Positions 7,269 through 15,701 of a stretch of DNA of 64,000 nucleotides are shown piece by piece (within the stretch, counting starts at the first letter, position 1; every line of letters starts with the position of its first letter). The translations under genes were made by a program, and so were the position numbers. The notes beneath the pieces were generated by a model. It worked only from the letters and a program-made list of their open reading frames with translations, was not told the origin of the DNA and did not search any database. The DNA lies in contig CAJAES010000031.1 of assembly GCA_903938815.1 (NCBI GenBank), forward strand, positions 79,690 to 143,689, given 5' to 3'. This DNA comes from an uncultured beta proteobacterium. Its GTDB lineage: Bacteria; Pseudomonadota; Gammaproteobacteria; Burkholderiales; Burkholderiaceae_C.

Positions 7269-8066
7269 TCAGCAGCCCGGCTCGAGCACTCTGGCGAGAT
7301 CGATGCCGGCACGGCGCAGCAGTCCCTTGAAGAGCAGTTCGCCCGGTTTGCTGCCGCCGGGGCGCATCGGCGCCACGTGCTGGCCTATCGCCGCCAGAAC
7401 GGCCGGCGCGACCGGCCGGTTGGCTCCCGTCATGCCGTCGCTGGCGCACTGCACTTCGCAGGCGCGTTGCAACTGCCACAACAGCGAGAAGGCTTCGCAC
7501 AGGCTGCCGCCGGCCACCAGGACACCGTGGTTGCGCAGAAGCAGGATGGGCCGATCACCCAGGCTCGAGACGAGATGCGGACCTTCTTCGGCCCGCGTCG
7601 TCACGCCCTCGAAGTCGTGATACGCGACGCGCCCCAGCAGTTGGGCGCTGTAGAAGTTGTCGCTGCGCAAGCCGGCTTCCTTGCATGCCACCGCCATGAC
7701 CGCCGTGGTGTGGGTGTGCATCACGCAGTGCACATCCTCTCGTGCCGCGTGCACGGCGCAGTGGATCACCATGCCGGCCGCGTTGACAGGATGGACCGTG
7801 CCCTGAAGAACCTGGCCGCGCACGTCCACCTTCACGAGGTTGGCGGGTGTCACCTCGGCGTAGTGCAGACCGTAGGGGTTGATCAGGAACGCTGGCGTGT
7901 CGTCCACGCCCGCCACACGCAGCGTAATGTGGTTGTAGATGCCTTCGGTCCACCCCAGCGCGTCGAACAGCCTGTAGCAGGCCGCCAGGCCAACGCGTGC
8001 GCGCCATTCGGCCTGAGGCATTCCGGGCGGGCAGGCGGCATCGACGGTGAAGGGCAGTTCGTTCAT
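7269..8066 (-). CDS. Class II aldolase/adducin family protein
   Basis: From ATG 8066 the product has 265 residues. It carries the zinc-site patterns of this family: HCAVHAAREDVHCVMHTHTTAV in the middle and LLLRNHGVLVAG later, with IYNHITLRV near the N-terminus. Members are metal-dependent aldolases (fuculose-phosphate type), epimerases or decarboxylases of dihydroxy aromatic acids such as 3,4-dihydroxyphthalate. In this island it could split the hydrolysed ring-cleavage product or decarboxylate a dihydroxy acid. It lies between the permease and the flavin reductase in the operon. No sugar-phosphate genes surround it. Confidence 0.87.
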   Translation of the reverse strand: MNELPFTVDAACPPGMPQAEWRARVGLAACYRLFDALGWTEGIYNHITLRVAGVDDTPAFLINPYGLHYAEVTPANLVKVDVRGQVLQGTVHPVNAAGMVIHCAVHAAREDVHCVMHTHTTAVMAVACKEAGLRSDNFYSAQLLGRVAYHDFEGVTTRAEEGPHLVSSLGDRPILLLRNHGVLVAGGSLCEAFSLLWQLQRACEVQCASDGMTGANRPVAPAVLAAIGQHVAPMRPGGSKPGELLFKGLLRRAGIDLARVLEPGC

Positions 8067-8077
8067 CGGTCCGGACC

Positions 8078-8863
8078 TCAGTGTTGCGGCGGCTTCCAGC
8101 GCTGGAACCAGGACTGGAGGCGCTCGATGATCCACCCCAAAGCCATGCCCGCGAATGACGTCAGCAGCACGCCAACCAGCAGCGTGTCGGTCGCGAAGGT
8201 CTGCCCCGCATAGGAGATCATGAATCCGATGCCCTGGCTGCCCGCCGTGAGCTCGGCGATGATCACCGCGATCAGTCCGTGGGCCACCGCCTGGCGCACG
8301 CCCGTCAGGATGAAGGGCACCGAGTACGGCAGTGCCACGGTTTGGAAAATCTGCCGGTCTGTGGCGCAGAAGGCGCGTGCAGCGCGGAGCAGATCGGCGT
8401 CGATGTTGCGCACGCCCGCGATCGTGTTTATCAGGATCGGCATGGTCGCGGCCAGGAAGACGAGGAAGATCGCCGAGCCGCTGCCGATGCCGAACCAGAT
8501 GATGATGAGCGGAAAGAGCGCGATGCGCGGCGTGGCGTAGAACGCGTTGATCAGAGGGTTCAGTGCCAGGTTGAGCCTGCGGTACCAGCCGATCACGATG
8601 CCCAGCGGCACGCCAACCAGCACGGCGCACACGAAGCCGACCGCGAAGCTGCGCCCGCTGTACGCGGCGTTGAGTTGCAGTTCGCCGCTGGCCATCAACT
8701 CGATGAACTTGCTGGCGATCGCCGAGGGACCGCTGAAGAACAGGGGCGAGATCCAGCCCAGGCTCCATGTGAGTTGCCAGACACCCAGCACCAGCAGCAG
8801 CCCGATCGTGGGCAGCAGCACCGGCTCGTGGCGGCGGAAGAGACCCTGCCGGTCCGCTCTCAC
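8078..8863 (-). CDS. ABC importer permease (SsuC/TauC type)
   Basis: The product has 261 residues and about six transmembrane helices, with the EAA-like loop of binding-protein-dependent permeases near residues 150-175 (DLLRAARAFCATDRQIFQTVALPYSVPFILTGVRQ). The sequence AYSGRSFAVGFVCAVLVGVPLGIVIGW is typical of the nitrate/sulfonate/aromatic acid branch. The start overlaps the stop of the ATPase gene by ATGA, so the two are translationally coupled. It should pair with the NMT1-type receptor at 5141 to import the island's substrate. Confidence 0.92.
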   Translation of the reverse strand: MRADRQGLFRRHEPVLLPTIGLLLVLGVWQLTWSLGWISPLFFSGPSAIASKFIELMASGELQLNAAYSGRSFAVGFVCAVLVGVPLGIVIGWYRRLNLALNPLINAFYATPRIALFPLIIIWFGIGSGSAIFLVFLAATMPILINTIAGVRNIDADLLRAARAFCATDRQIFQTVALPYSVPFILTGVRQAVAHGLIAVIIAELTAGSQGIGFMISYAGQTFATDTLLVGVLLTSFAGMALGWIIERLQSWFQRWKPPQH

Positions 8864-9663
8864 GACGCGCTCACCACGTTGATGCGGCCAGCCTCTTCCT
8901 CTATCAGCGACCAGATCTCGTCCGACAGGCGCAGGAATTCCGGATCGCGCTTGATCGACAGCGCGCGCGGCCGCGCGAAGGGAATCGCGAACTCGCCCTT
9001 GAGACGGCCCGGGCGGGTGCCCATGACCACGACACGGTCGGCGAGGAACACCGCCTCGTCGATCTGGTGGGTGATGAAGATCACGGTCTTCCCGGCGCGC
9101 GTCCAGATCTTCAGCAGTTCGGCCTGCATGAACTCGCGTGTCTGTGCGTCGAGTGCGGCGAAGGGCTCGTCCATGAGCAGCACTTCAGGGTCGGTGGCCA
9201 AGGCGCGGGCCAGGTTGACCCGCTGCTGCATGCCGCCCGAAAGCTCGGCCGGGTAACGCCCCTCGAAGCCGCCGAGGCCGACGAGATTGACGAACTGCTC
9301 GGTGCGCGCGTCCATCGTGCTGCGGTCGAAGCGGCGCTGCATCTCCATGCCGTAACGCACGTTGCCCGCTACGGTGCGCCAGGGCAGCAGGCTGGCGTGC
9401 TGGAACACCATCGAACGACTGATGCCGGGGCCATTGACCGTCACGCCGTTGACGCGCAGAGAGCCTTCCTCGTACGTCAGCAAGCCTGCGACGATGTTCA
9501 GCAAGGTCGTCTTCCCGCAGCCGCTCGGCCCACAGATGCACACGAACTCGCCATCGGCGACATCGAGCGAGACATCTGCGAAGGCGACGAACTCGCGCTT
9601 GTCGCGTTCCAGCCAGTAGCGGTAGGTCATGCGGTCGATCTCGACCTTCGGCGCAACCCTCAT
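8860..9663 (-). CDS. ABC importer ATPase (SsuB/TauB type)
   Basis: Start ATG 9663 gives 267 residues. All ATPase motifs are present: Walker A GPSGCGKTT, Q-loop VFQHASLLPW, signature LSGGMQQRVNLARAL, Walker B VLLMDEPFAAL and the switch His in FITHQIDEA. The HASLLPWRTV and DEPFAALDAQTRE wording is characteristic of nitrate/taurine/sulfonate/aromatic importers. It begins one base after the stop of FAH 2 and overlaps the permease start, so it lies inside the catabolic operon. Confidence 0.94.
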   Translation of the reverse strand: MRVAPKVEIDRMTYRYWLERDKREFVAFADVSLDVADGEFVCICGPSGCGKTTLLNIVAGLLTYEEGSLRVNGVTVNGPGISRSMVFQHASLLPWRTVAGNVRYGMEMQRRFDRSTMDARTEQFVNLVGLGGFEGRYPAELSGGMQQRVNLARALATDPEVLLMDEPFAALDAQTREFMQAELLKIWTRAGKTVIFITHQIDEAVFLADRVVVMGTRPGRLKGEFAIPFARPRALSIKRDPEFLRLSDEIWSLIEEEAGRINVVSAS

Positions 9664-9664
9664 G

Positions 9665-10621
9665 TCACTTCCGGTTGTCGATGGTGTTGAACAGGCGGCC
9701 CAGGATCTCGACCTCGACCTCGGTGTTCTGGTACTCCGACAGGAAGGTGCCGATGTTGCCTTTCGGGTGCCGGGGCGTACCCTTGGATGCCGTACCGCAG
9801 TGCACGCAGTCGCCCGGCTCCATCGTGAACCAGACGTTGGCCTCGTGCAGCACACGCTCGACGGGGAAGAAGTAGTTCGCGGTACTGTCCTCGCAATACA
9901 TGTCGCCGTCCACGTATCCGCGGATCGTCAGCTGGTTCGGGTTGCGGACTTCGTCCTTGGTCGTCAGCCAGGGGCCCATCGCAGCGAAGGTGTCGGCGGC
10001 CTTCGAGCGCGCGTGGTAGACGAAGTAGACATAGTTGTCCTGATCCCCGAACTTCTCGCGCCAGGCGAAGTGGTGCGGTGCTGTGAACTTGGGATCCATG
10101 TTCAGGGCGATCGAGTCCTCGCCGAACTTGATGCCGCTGGCGGTCACGTCGTTGGTCAGCGTGTAGCCAAAGACGTAGTCCATGATCCTTTCCTGCGGCA
10201 CATCCTTCGCGAGCTTGCCGAACACGACCACAGGTTCGGGCTCGGGGATCGAGCGGCCGTGGCGCGGCAGCAGGACGATGGGCTTCTTGTGCCCGGTCAG
10301 CGCCGAGCGACCCTTGGTGAAGAACATCGGCGACTTCATCGGCCGATAGGCGCGCTGGTTCAATTCGTTGTTGTTGACTGCGCAGCCCAGGATCTTCGAT
10401 GCCTTGGGGTTGGGCGCCATCCAGTCGGCGTCGGCGACATCCAGCGTCGGTGCGCGGCCGCTGCGGGCGGCTTCGATGGCGGCGGCGGCCTTGTCCAGGC
10501 CAGCATTGCCAGAGACGATCAGGTCTTCCATGTCGTGCACAGGCACGGTGACCGCGATGTCGCCCTCGACGCGGGCGATCACGGTGGGCTGGCCGTTCAG
10601 GCGGATGGTTCCGAGCTTCAT
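9665..10621 (-). CDS. Fumarylacetoacetate hydrolase (FAH) family protein 2
   Basis: The ATG at 10621 follows an AAAGGAA ribosome site and gives 318 residues starting MKLGTIRLNGQP. FAH-core features include ILGCAVNNNELNQ, EPEPVVVFGKLAKD, YTLTNDVTAS and MEPGDCVHCGTASKGTPRHPKG. It differs strongly from FAH 1 (4149). It keeps the metal-site acidic pattern (EPEP) but has long insertions around residues 165-235 with aromatic-rich stretches (DNYVYFVYHARS). Expected activity is hydrolysis, isomerisation or decarboxylation of an oxo-diacid from ring cleavage. It is second in the operon, 22 bp after the monooxygenase. Confidence 0.85.
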   Translation of the reverse strand: MKLGTIRLNGQPTVIARVEGDIAVTVPVHDMEDLIVSGNAGLDKAAAAIEAARSGRAPTLDVADADWMAPNPKASKILGCAVNNNELNQRAYRPMKSPMFFTKGRSALTGHKKPIVLLPRHGRSIPEPEPVVVFGKLAKDVPQERIMDYVFGYTLTNDVTASGIKFGEDSIALNMDPKFTAPHHFAWREKFGDQDNYVYFVYHARSKAADTFAAMGPWLTTKDEVRNPNQLTIRGYVDGDMYCEDSTANYFFPVERVLHEANVWFTMEPGDCVHCGTASKGTPRHPKGNIGTFLSEYQNTEVEVEILGRLFNTIDNRK

Positions 10622-10643
10622 GCTTTGTTCCTTTGGCGGGTGA

Positions 10644-12122
10644 TCAGGAAGACAGGCGCCGGGCTTTCTCACCCAGGCTCTCGAGCAGCCGGTCGATGCG
10701 GCCGGTCAACTCGTCCTTCGGGTATTCGAAGTAGTAGCTGCAGACCTTGCGAACCGGGTCGCCCTGGTAGTAGCGTTCGTACAGGGCCTGACGCCCCGAG
10801 AAAGCCGAAAACGAGGCGTCGGCCGCGAGACGGGTGAGCTGGATGCGCTCGTCGGCTTCCATCGTGGCCGTGGCCATGTACTCGCTCACCAGCGGGCCGA
10901 TCTCGCCGCTCAGTTCGGCGTACGACGGGACCCCGATCAGGTTGCCGGCACCGATGGTGCGCACGGCGTCGATCATCTTGGCGTAACGGTCGTAGAAGTG
11001 CAGCTGTGCGGCATGCAGCGTCATCTTGCTAGGCGCCACTGTGCCGAATCCAGTGGGCATCGCGAGTTGTTCACTCTGCATCAGCAGCGCCTTCTGGGTC
11101 TCGACGAAGATCAGAAGCTCCGCCAGCTGGGCCTGCACGTTGGGGAAGCTGTCGACCTTGGTTGCCGCGGCCATCTTGCAGGCCAGACCTGCCATGAACT
11201 CCGCCTTGGCGAGTGCGCGCGTCATCGTCTGGTGCGAGTAGTGCTCGGCCAGAAAGGTCTGCTTGTAGATCGCGTTGCACATAGCCGGATCGCGGAAGAT
11301 GAAGGTCCTCTCCCAGGGCACGAAGACGTTCTCGAACACGATCACGGCGTCGCCCTCGTCGTACTGGATGGACAGCGGATGGTCCAGGAAGTGGCCCGGG
11401 TTCTGGGGCACGACTGACGGGCGGCTGATGATCTTCACACCCTCGGCCGCAACCGGCGTGACGAAGGCGAAGGCGTAGTCACCTGCCTTGTCGTCGTTGG
11501 CGACGACAACCGAGGGCATCACCACGATCTCATTGGCGAACTGCGCAAGCGTGCCCACGAGGCGCATGCCGTTGACATAGAAGCCTGCGTCTGTCTCCTT
11601 GACAATCTTGAGTGCGATGTCCCGGGTCTGCTGGAAGACCTGCTTGGATCGATCGACCGCCGGGTTGACCTGGATGTGGGTCATCGTGAGGTCTTCTCGG
11701 CAGACCTTCTCGTAGTAGGCCTGGACGTTGGCCGCGAAATTCCGACCGCTGGCCGATTGGTCGAACACGTGGCTTGCGGCGGCCAGCGTGGCGATGCCGA
11801 GGTTCATGAAGTCTGGCGTGCGCCCGAAGAGACCGCAGGTGGCGTCGGCCCAGACCTTCATCGCCGCGCGTCGCCGTGCCAGATCCTCGATGGTGCGGGG
11901 CTGCATGCACGCCATGGGCATGCGCTCGCCGTCCGGGCCGGGCAGCGTCAGCGTGTCGCGCCACTTGGCATCGTGCTGCATGTCGTAGAGCTCGGCCACG
12001 GTCTGGGCTGTGAGTCCCAGGCGCGGATCGGCAGTCACGTCGTCGACGCGATGGCCTTCAAGGTAGACCTGGCGGCCGTCTCGAAGCGAGTCGAGGTATT
12101 GGCGGCCGGTGCGCAGTCCCAT
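10644..12122 (-). CDS. HpaB-type FADH2-dependent aromatic monooxygenase
   Basis: The ATG at 12122, eight bases after an AGGAAGGAG ribosome site, gives 492 residues, close to the usual ~500 for the 4-hydroxyphenylacetate 3-hydroxylase family. Typical segments are GRQYLDSLRDGRQVYLEGHRV at the N-terminus, THIQVNPAVDRSK, DAGFYVNGMRLVGTLAQFANE, DEGDAVIVFENVFVPWERTF and AEHYSHQTMTRALAKAEF. These enzymes use reduced flavin supplied by a separate reductase to hydroxylate phenols; the reductase is the last gene of this operon (6231). It heads the six-gene catabolic operon and faces the IclR gene. The true substrate is unknown, as the family also covers pyridine and chlorophenol hydroxylases. Confidence 0.92.
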   Translation of the reverse strand: MGLRTGRQYLDSLRDGRQVYLEGHRVDDVTADPRLGLTAQTVAELYDMQHDAKWRDTLTLPGPDGERMPMACMQPRTIEDLARRRAAMKVWADATCGLFGRTPDFMNLGIATLAAASHVFDQSASGRNFAANVQAYYEKVCREDLTMTHIQVNPAVDRSKQVFQQTRDIALKIVKETDAGFYVNGMRLVGTLAQFANEIVVMPSVVVANDDKAGDYAFAFVTPVAAEGVKIISRPSVVPQNPGHFLDHPLSIQYDEGDAVIVFENVFVPWERTFIFRDPAMCNAIYKQTFLAEHYSHQTMTRALAKAEFMAGLACKMAAATKVDSFPNVQAQLAELLIFVETQKALLMQSEQLAMPTGFGTVAPSKMTLHAAQLHFYDRYAKMIDAVRTIGAGNLIGVPSYAELSGEIGPLVSEYMATATMEADERIQLTRLAADASFSAFSGRQALYERYYQGDPVRKVCSYYFEYPKDELTGRIDRLLESLGEKARRLSS

Positions 12123-12150
12123 GGCGAAGCTCCTTCCTGTGTTCAGCGGC

Positions 12151-12184
12151 GTGTCTCGTGTTTGGGTATTGCTATACGAGACAC
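12151..12184. promoter_or_regulatory. Inverted-repeat operator between hpaB-like operon and iclR gene
   Basis: GTGTCTCGT (12151-12159) and ACGAGACAC (12176-12184) form a perfect 9-bp inverted repeat around a 16-bp spacer. On the minus strand a TATAGC -10-like element lies inside the spacer edge, so a bound protein would cover the promoter of the monooxygenase operon. The ACGAGACA core recurs at 4126-4133 in the other divergent region of the island. The adjacent IclR-type regulator is the likely binder. Confidence 0.6.
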
Positions 12185-12305
12185 ATGTCGCGCAGAATAG
12201 GACATTCGATGGGCCCTGGCATCCGGGTTGACCCGAGGCGCGACGTCTTTGCCTGCACTGCCTCACGGTCACAATCCAGGTCAAGGCAAGAGACGGAGTT
12301 GCGAC

Positions 12306-13073
12306 ATGCAAGACAGAGAAGGTGGTGCACCCGATCCGGTCGACAGTGAGCCGCAGACTCGTTCGGGTACTGTGCAGAGCGTGGAGGTGGCGCTTCAGAT
12401 CCTCGACGCGATTGCGGAGAGCAAGGGCGTGGTGCGCGTGAACAGTCTGGCCCGCCAGCTCGACATGACCAAAGCCAAGGTGTCGCGCCACCTGCAGACC
12501 CTTCTGCGGCTCGGTCTGGTGGCCAAGGGCGCGCAGGAGGGATACACGTTCGGCTGGAAGCTCCTTCGCCTGGGCCGGGCCGCCACGCGCGACCGCAGCA
12601 TCGGCGAGCTGGCCAAACCGCACCTTCAGCGGCTGCGGGACGCGACCGGCGAATCGGTCATCCTGTCCGTGCCGGTGCCGCACGGCGCCGTGGTGTTGCT
12701 ATGCGTCGAAAGCCAGCAGACGACCTCTGTCACCGTACGTCCGGCCGCCTTCCTGAGTCTGCCGAAGTCACCCGCCGCGCGCCTGTCGGAAGGCCTGCAG
12801 CCGGCGGTCCGAAGTGGCGTGCCGCTGCCCGCAGGTTCGGAACTGCAGCAGTGGCCGGCGTTCGGCGCCGAGTACGAGGTCGACACCGGCAACGGCGTGG
12901 GCGGTGTCTCCGTTCCGGTGCTCGACGAAGGCCGGTCCCTGATCGGCATCGTGTCGATCGTCGCGCCGAGTTCGGTGCTGAGACCACATCCCGCGGAGAC
13001 GATGGTCCATGCCTTGCAGCGCTGTGCGCGGGCCATCGAGGCCGACTACAACTTCGGGCCGATCGCCCTGTGA
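12306..13073 (+). CDS. IclR-family transcriptional regulator
   Basis: The start is ATG 12306, shortly after a GGAG; an upstream frame to 12228 looks non-coding. The 255 residues include an N-terminal winged helix (VQSVEVALQILDAIAESKGVVRVNSLARQLDMTKAKVSRHLQTLLRLGLV, shown here only in outline) and the IclR effector domain (about residues 110-250: LAKPHLQRLRDATGESVILS, GVGGVSVPVLDEG). IclR proteins control aromatic catabolism in response to substrate. It is divergent from the monooxygenase operon and sits upstream of the FAD hydroxylase, with a perfect inverted repeat between the two starts. It is thus the probable pathway regulator. Confidence 0.92.
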   Translation: MQDREGGAPDPVDSEPQTRSGTVQSVEVALQILDAIAESKGVVRVNSLARQLDMTKAKVSRHLQTLLRLGLVAKGAQEGYTFGWKLLRLGRAATRDRSIGELAKPHLQRLRDATGESVILSVPVPHGAVVLLCVESQQTTSVTVRPAAFLSLPKSPAARLSEGLQPAVRSGVPLPAGSELQQWPAFGAEYEVDTGNGVGGVSVPVLDEGRSLIGIVSIVAPSSVLRPHPAETMVHALQRCARAIEADYNFGPIAL

Positions 13074-13155
13074 GTTTTGCTCACAACGCATTCAGCCACC
13101 CGGGCTGGTGAGACAGCCGCCGTCTCCCTAGACTGCGCCGCGATGGAGGAATCGC

Positions 13156-14805
13156 ATGCAATCTGATCTGTGTGACGTGATCGTGGTCGGCGCCGGTCCG
13201 GTGGGACTCACGTTGGCGATGAACCTGGCCCATCGTGGCGCCAGGGTCACCGTGGTGGAGTCGCGCCGCCGGGGCGAGCCGCCCGAGGTGAAGTGCAACC
13301 ACGTCTCGGCGCGCTCGATGGAGGTGTTCCGCCGGCTCGGCGTGGCCGATGCGCTGCGCGCCGCCGGACTGCCCGACGACTACCCGCACGATGTCTCCTA
13401 CCGCACGAGTACCGTCGGGCGGGAGATCACCCGTATCCACATCCCGGGACGCGCCACGCGCCTCACCGATCACAGCGGCCCCGACGGCTGGTGGCCCACA
13501 CCCGAGCCGCCGCACAGGATCAACCAGCTGTACCTGGAGCCCATCCTGTTCGAGCACGCCGCTGCGATGCCGGGCATCAGGATCCTGAACCGTTGCCGCC
13601 TCGAGGACTTCGAGCAGGACGGGCAGGGCGTGACGGCTCGTGCCCGGGGTCTGGACGACGGTGTTCTGCACACGCTGAACGCGAGCTATCTCGTGGGCTG
13701 CGACGGCGGGCGCTCCGGCGTGCGCAAGGCCATCGGGGCGCAGCTCGTCGGAGATGCCGTGATCCAGCGCGTGCAGTCCACTTTCATCCGCGCGTCCGGC
13801 CTGATCGCCCGCATGCAGGCGCCGCCCGCGTGGGCGATGTTCAGCTACGGCGGCCTGCGCAGCGGCAACATCTACGCCATCGACGGCCGCGAGACCTGGC
13901 TGGTGCACAACTACCTGCGCGACGATGAACCCGAGTTCGACTCGGTCGACCGCGACTGGGCGATCCGCGCCATCCTCGGCGTCGGCCCCGACTTCAAGTA
14001 CGAGGTTCTCAGCCTCGAGGACTGGTTCGGCCGTCGCCTGGTGGCGGACAAGTTCCGTGTGGGCCGCGTCTACCTGTGCGGCGATGCCGCGCACCTGTGG
14101 GTGCCCTACGCGGGCTACGGCATGAATGCGGGTATCGCCGACGCGAACAACCTGGCCTGGCATCTGGCCTCGGTCCTGCAGGGCTGGGCCGGCGACGCCT
14201 CACTCGACGCCTATGTGCGCGAGCGGCAGCCGATCACCGAGCAGGTGTCGCACTTCGCGATGAATCACGCCCACGAGATGAGCAAGCGACGGCGTGCGGT
14301 GCCCGATGGGCTGGACGCCGAAGGGTCTGCGGCCGATGCGCTGCGGGCCGAGGTAGGGCGTGACCTGTATGACCTGAACGTGCAGCAATATTGCTGTGCA
14401 GGCCTGAACTTCGGCTACTACTACGACCGCTCCGAACTGATCGCCTATGACGGCGAGGCGCCACCGGCCTACGCGATGGGCAGCTTCACGCCGTCTACCG
14501 TGCCGGGATGCCGGTTGCCGCACTTTTGGCTGGCCGAAGGGCGCTCGCTCTACGACGCACTCGATCCGGCGTACACGCTGCTGCAGCTCGATCCGCAAGC
14601 CGACACCTCGGCCTGGGTGGCGGCGGCTCAGGATGCCCGCCTGCCGCAGCGTGTGCTCGCCGTGCCGGCGCACGCGGCACCTCCGGAGTACCGGCACGCA
14701 CTGGTGCTGGCGCGCGGCGATGGCCATATCGCGTGGCGTGGCGACAGGCTCGAGCGCGGTGCGGCGAATGCGCTCGTGGCTCGGCTCACGGGCCGGGCCT
14801 GTTGA
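13156..14805 (+). CDS. FAD-dependent aromatic hydroxylase (MhpA/phenol hydroxylase-like)
   Basis: The product has 549 residues. The dinucleotide fold starts at once (VIVVGAGPVGLTLAMNLA, near residues 8-25). The FAD-ribityl motif VGCDGGRSGVRKAIG and the second FAD motif YLCGDAAHLWVPYAGYGMN follow in the family order. The C-terminal ~130 residues look like the thioredoxin-fold tail of phenol hydroxylases. Such enzymes use NAD(P)H and O2 to hydroxylate phenolic acids ortho or para to an existing OH, as MhpA does. It lies 82 bp after the IclR gene, same strand; a short dyad GAGAC-N7-GTCTC (13110-13126) lies between. It gives the island a second hydroxylation step. Confidence 0.9.
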   Translation: MQSDLCDVIVVGAGPVGLTLAMNLAHRGARVTVVESRRRGEPPEVKCNHVSARSMEVFRRLGVADALRAAGLPDDYPHDVSYRTSTVGREITRIHIPGRATRLTDHSGPDGWWPTPEPPHRINQLYLEPILFEHAAAMPGIRILNRCRLEDFEQDGQGVTARARGLDDGVLHTLNASYLVGCDGGRSGVRKAIGAQLVGDAVIQRVQSTFIRASGLIARMQAPPAWAMFSYGGLRSGNIYAIDGRETWLVHNYLRDDEPEFDSVDRDWAIRAILGVGPDFKYEVLSLEDWFGRRLVADKFRVGRVYLCGDAAHLWVPYAGYGMNAGIADANNLAWHLASVLQGWAGDASLDAYVRERQPITEQVSHFAMNHAHEMSKRRRAVPDGLDAEGSAADALRAEVGRDLYDLNVQQYCCAGLNFGYYYDRSELIAYDGEAPPAYAMGSFTPSTVPGCRLPHFWLAEGRSLYDALDPAYTLLQLDPQADTSAWVAAAQDARLPQRVLAVPAHAAPPEYRHALVLARGDGHIAWRGDRLERGAANALVARLTGRAC

Positions 14806-14810
14806 CGGAG

Positions 14811-15701
14811 TCAGTCTCCGAGTTCCGAACGCAGCAGCTCCGCGAAGGTCTGCACCGCTGGCAGCGGGACCGTCCCGTCGCGCCACAGCATGCTGATGTC
14901 ACGGGTGAAGGGCGGCTGCAGCGGTCTGGCGACCACGGCCGCAGTGGGTGTGAACGAGAGCAGGAACGAAGGTAGCACGGCGAGTCCGAGGCCTTGTTCC
15001 ACGAGGCTCAGCGCGGTGCCGAGCTGGTGAACCTCGAACGCCGTGCGTACGCTCACCCGCTGCTCGTTCAGTGCCTGGTCCAGACGTTCGCGCACACCGT
15101 TTCCAGCGCCGACCATCACGAGCGCAGCGCCCTGAAGTTCCGTCCAGTCCAGCGACGTCCGCGCTGCCAGAGCATCGTCTGGTCTGCACACCAGGCACAG
15201 CGAATCGCGCAGCAGGCGCTCGACCATCACGCTTTCGGGGACGTCGCCGCTCAGCGTCGCCAGCGCGAGGTCGATCTCGCCTTGAGCCACTGCAGTGGCC
15301 AGCTGACTGGCCGGTCCGTCGTCCAGACTCATCAGGACATGCGGGTGAAGCGCGGCGAACTTGCGCATCACCGGCGGCAGCAGCGTGCGTGCCATCGCCG
15401 GTGTGGCCGCCAGCCGCAGCCGGGCCTGCGGCAGTGCGTGCCGCGCCCGGGCCAGCTGCCCAAGCCGTTCGGTGCCGGCAACCACCTGGCGCACGAGCGG
15501 CAGCACCGATTGGCCGTCTTCCGTGAGCTTCAGACCGCGCGGCGTGCGCTCGAAAACCACCATTCCCAGTCCCTGCTCGAACTGCTTGAGCAACAGGCTG
15601 GCGGCCGAAGGGGTGATGTCCATCACCTGCGCGGCGCCGCTGAGGCTGCCGCTGTCGTGGGCCAGGACGAAGGCCTGGAGCTGGCGCAGGCTCAGGCTCA
15701 T
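14811..15701 (-). CDS. LysR-family transcriptional regulator
   Basis: From ATG 15701 the protein has 296 residues. The N-terminal helix-turn-helix reads LRQLQAFVLAHDSGSLSGAAQVMDI and SAASLLLKQFEQGLGMVVFERTPRGLKLTEDG. The rest is the substrate-binding domain (LRLAATPAMARTLLPPVMRKFAALHP). Its start overlaps the stop of the ThDP enzyme by ATGA, so it is co-transcribed downstream of a probable target rather than divergent from it, which is less common for LysR regulators. It is convergent with the FAD hydroxylase gene, only 5 bp away. The inducer is unknown. Confidence 0.92.
   Translation of the reverse strand: MSLSLRQLQAFVLAHDSGSLSGAAQVMDITPSAASLLLKQFEQGLGMVVFERTPRGLKLTEDGQSVLPLVRQVVAGTERLGQLARARHALPQARLRLAATPAMARTLLPPVMRKFAALHPHVLMSLDDGPASQLATAVAQGEIDLALATLSGDVPESVMVERLLRDSLCLVCRPDDALAARTSLDWTELQGAALVMVGAGNGVRERLDQALNEQRVSVRTAFEVHQLGTALSLVEQGLGLAVLPSFLLSFTPTAAVVARPLQPPFTRDISMLWRDGTVPLPAVQTFAELLRSELGD

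Noticed and set aside
13069..13085. TGTGAG-TTTTG-CTCACA hairpin as terminator of the iclR-like gene
   Set aside because: Short stem overlapping the stop codon and no U-run; too weak to call.
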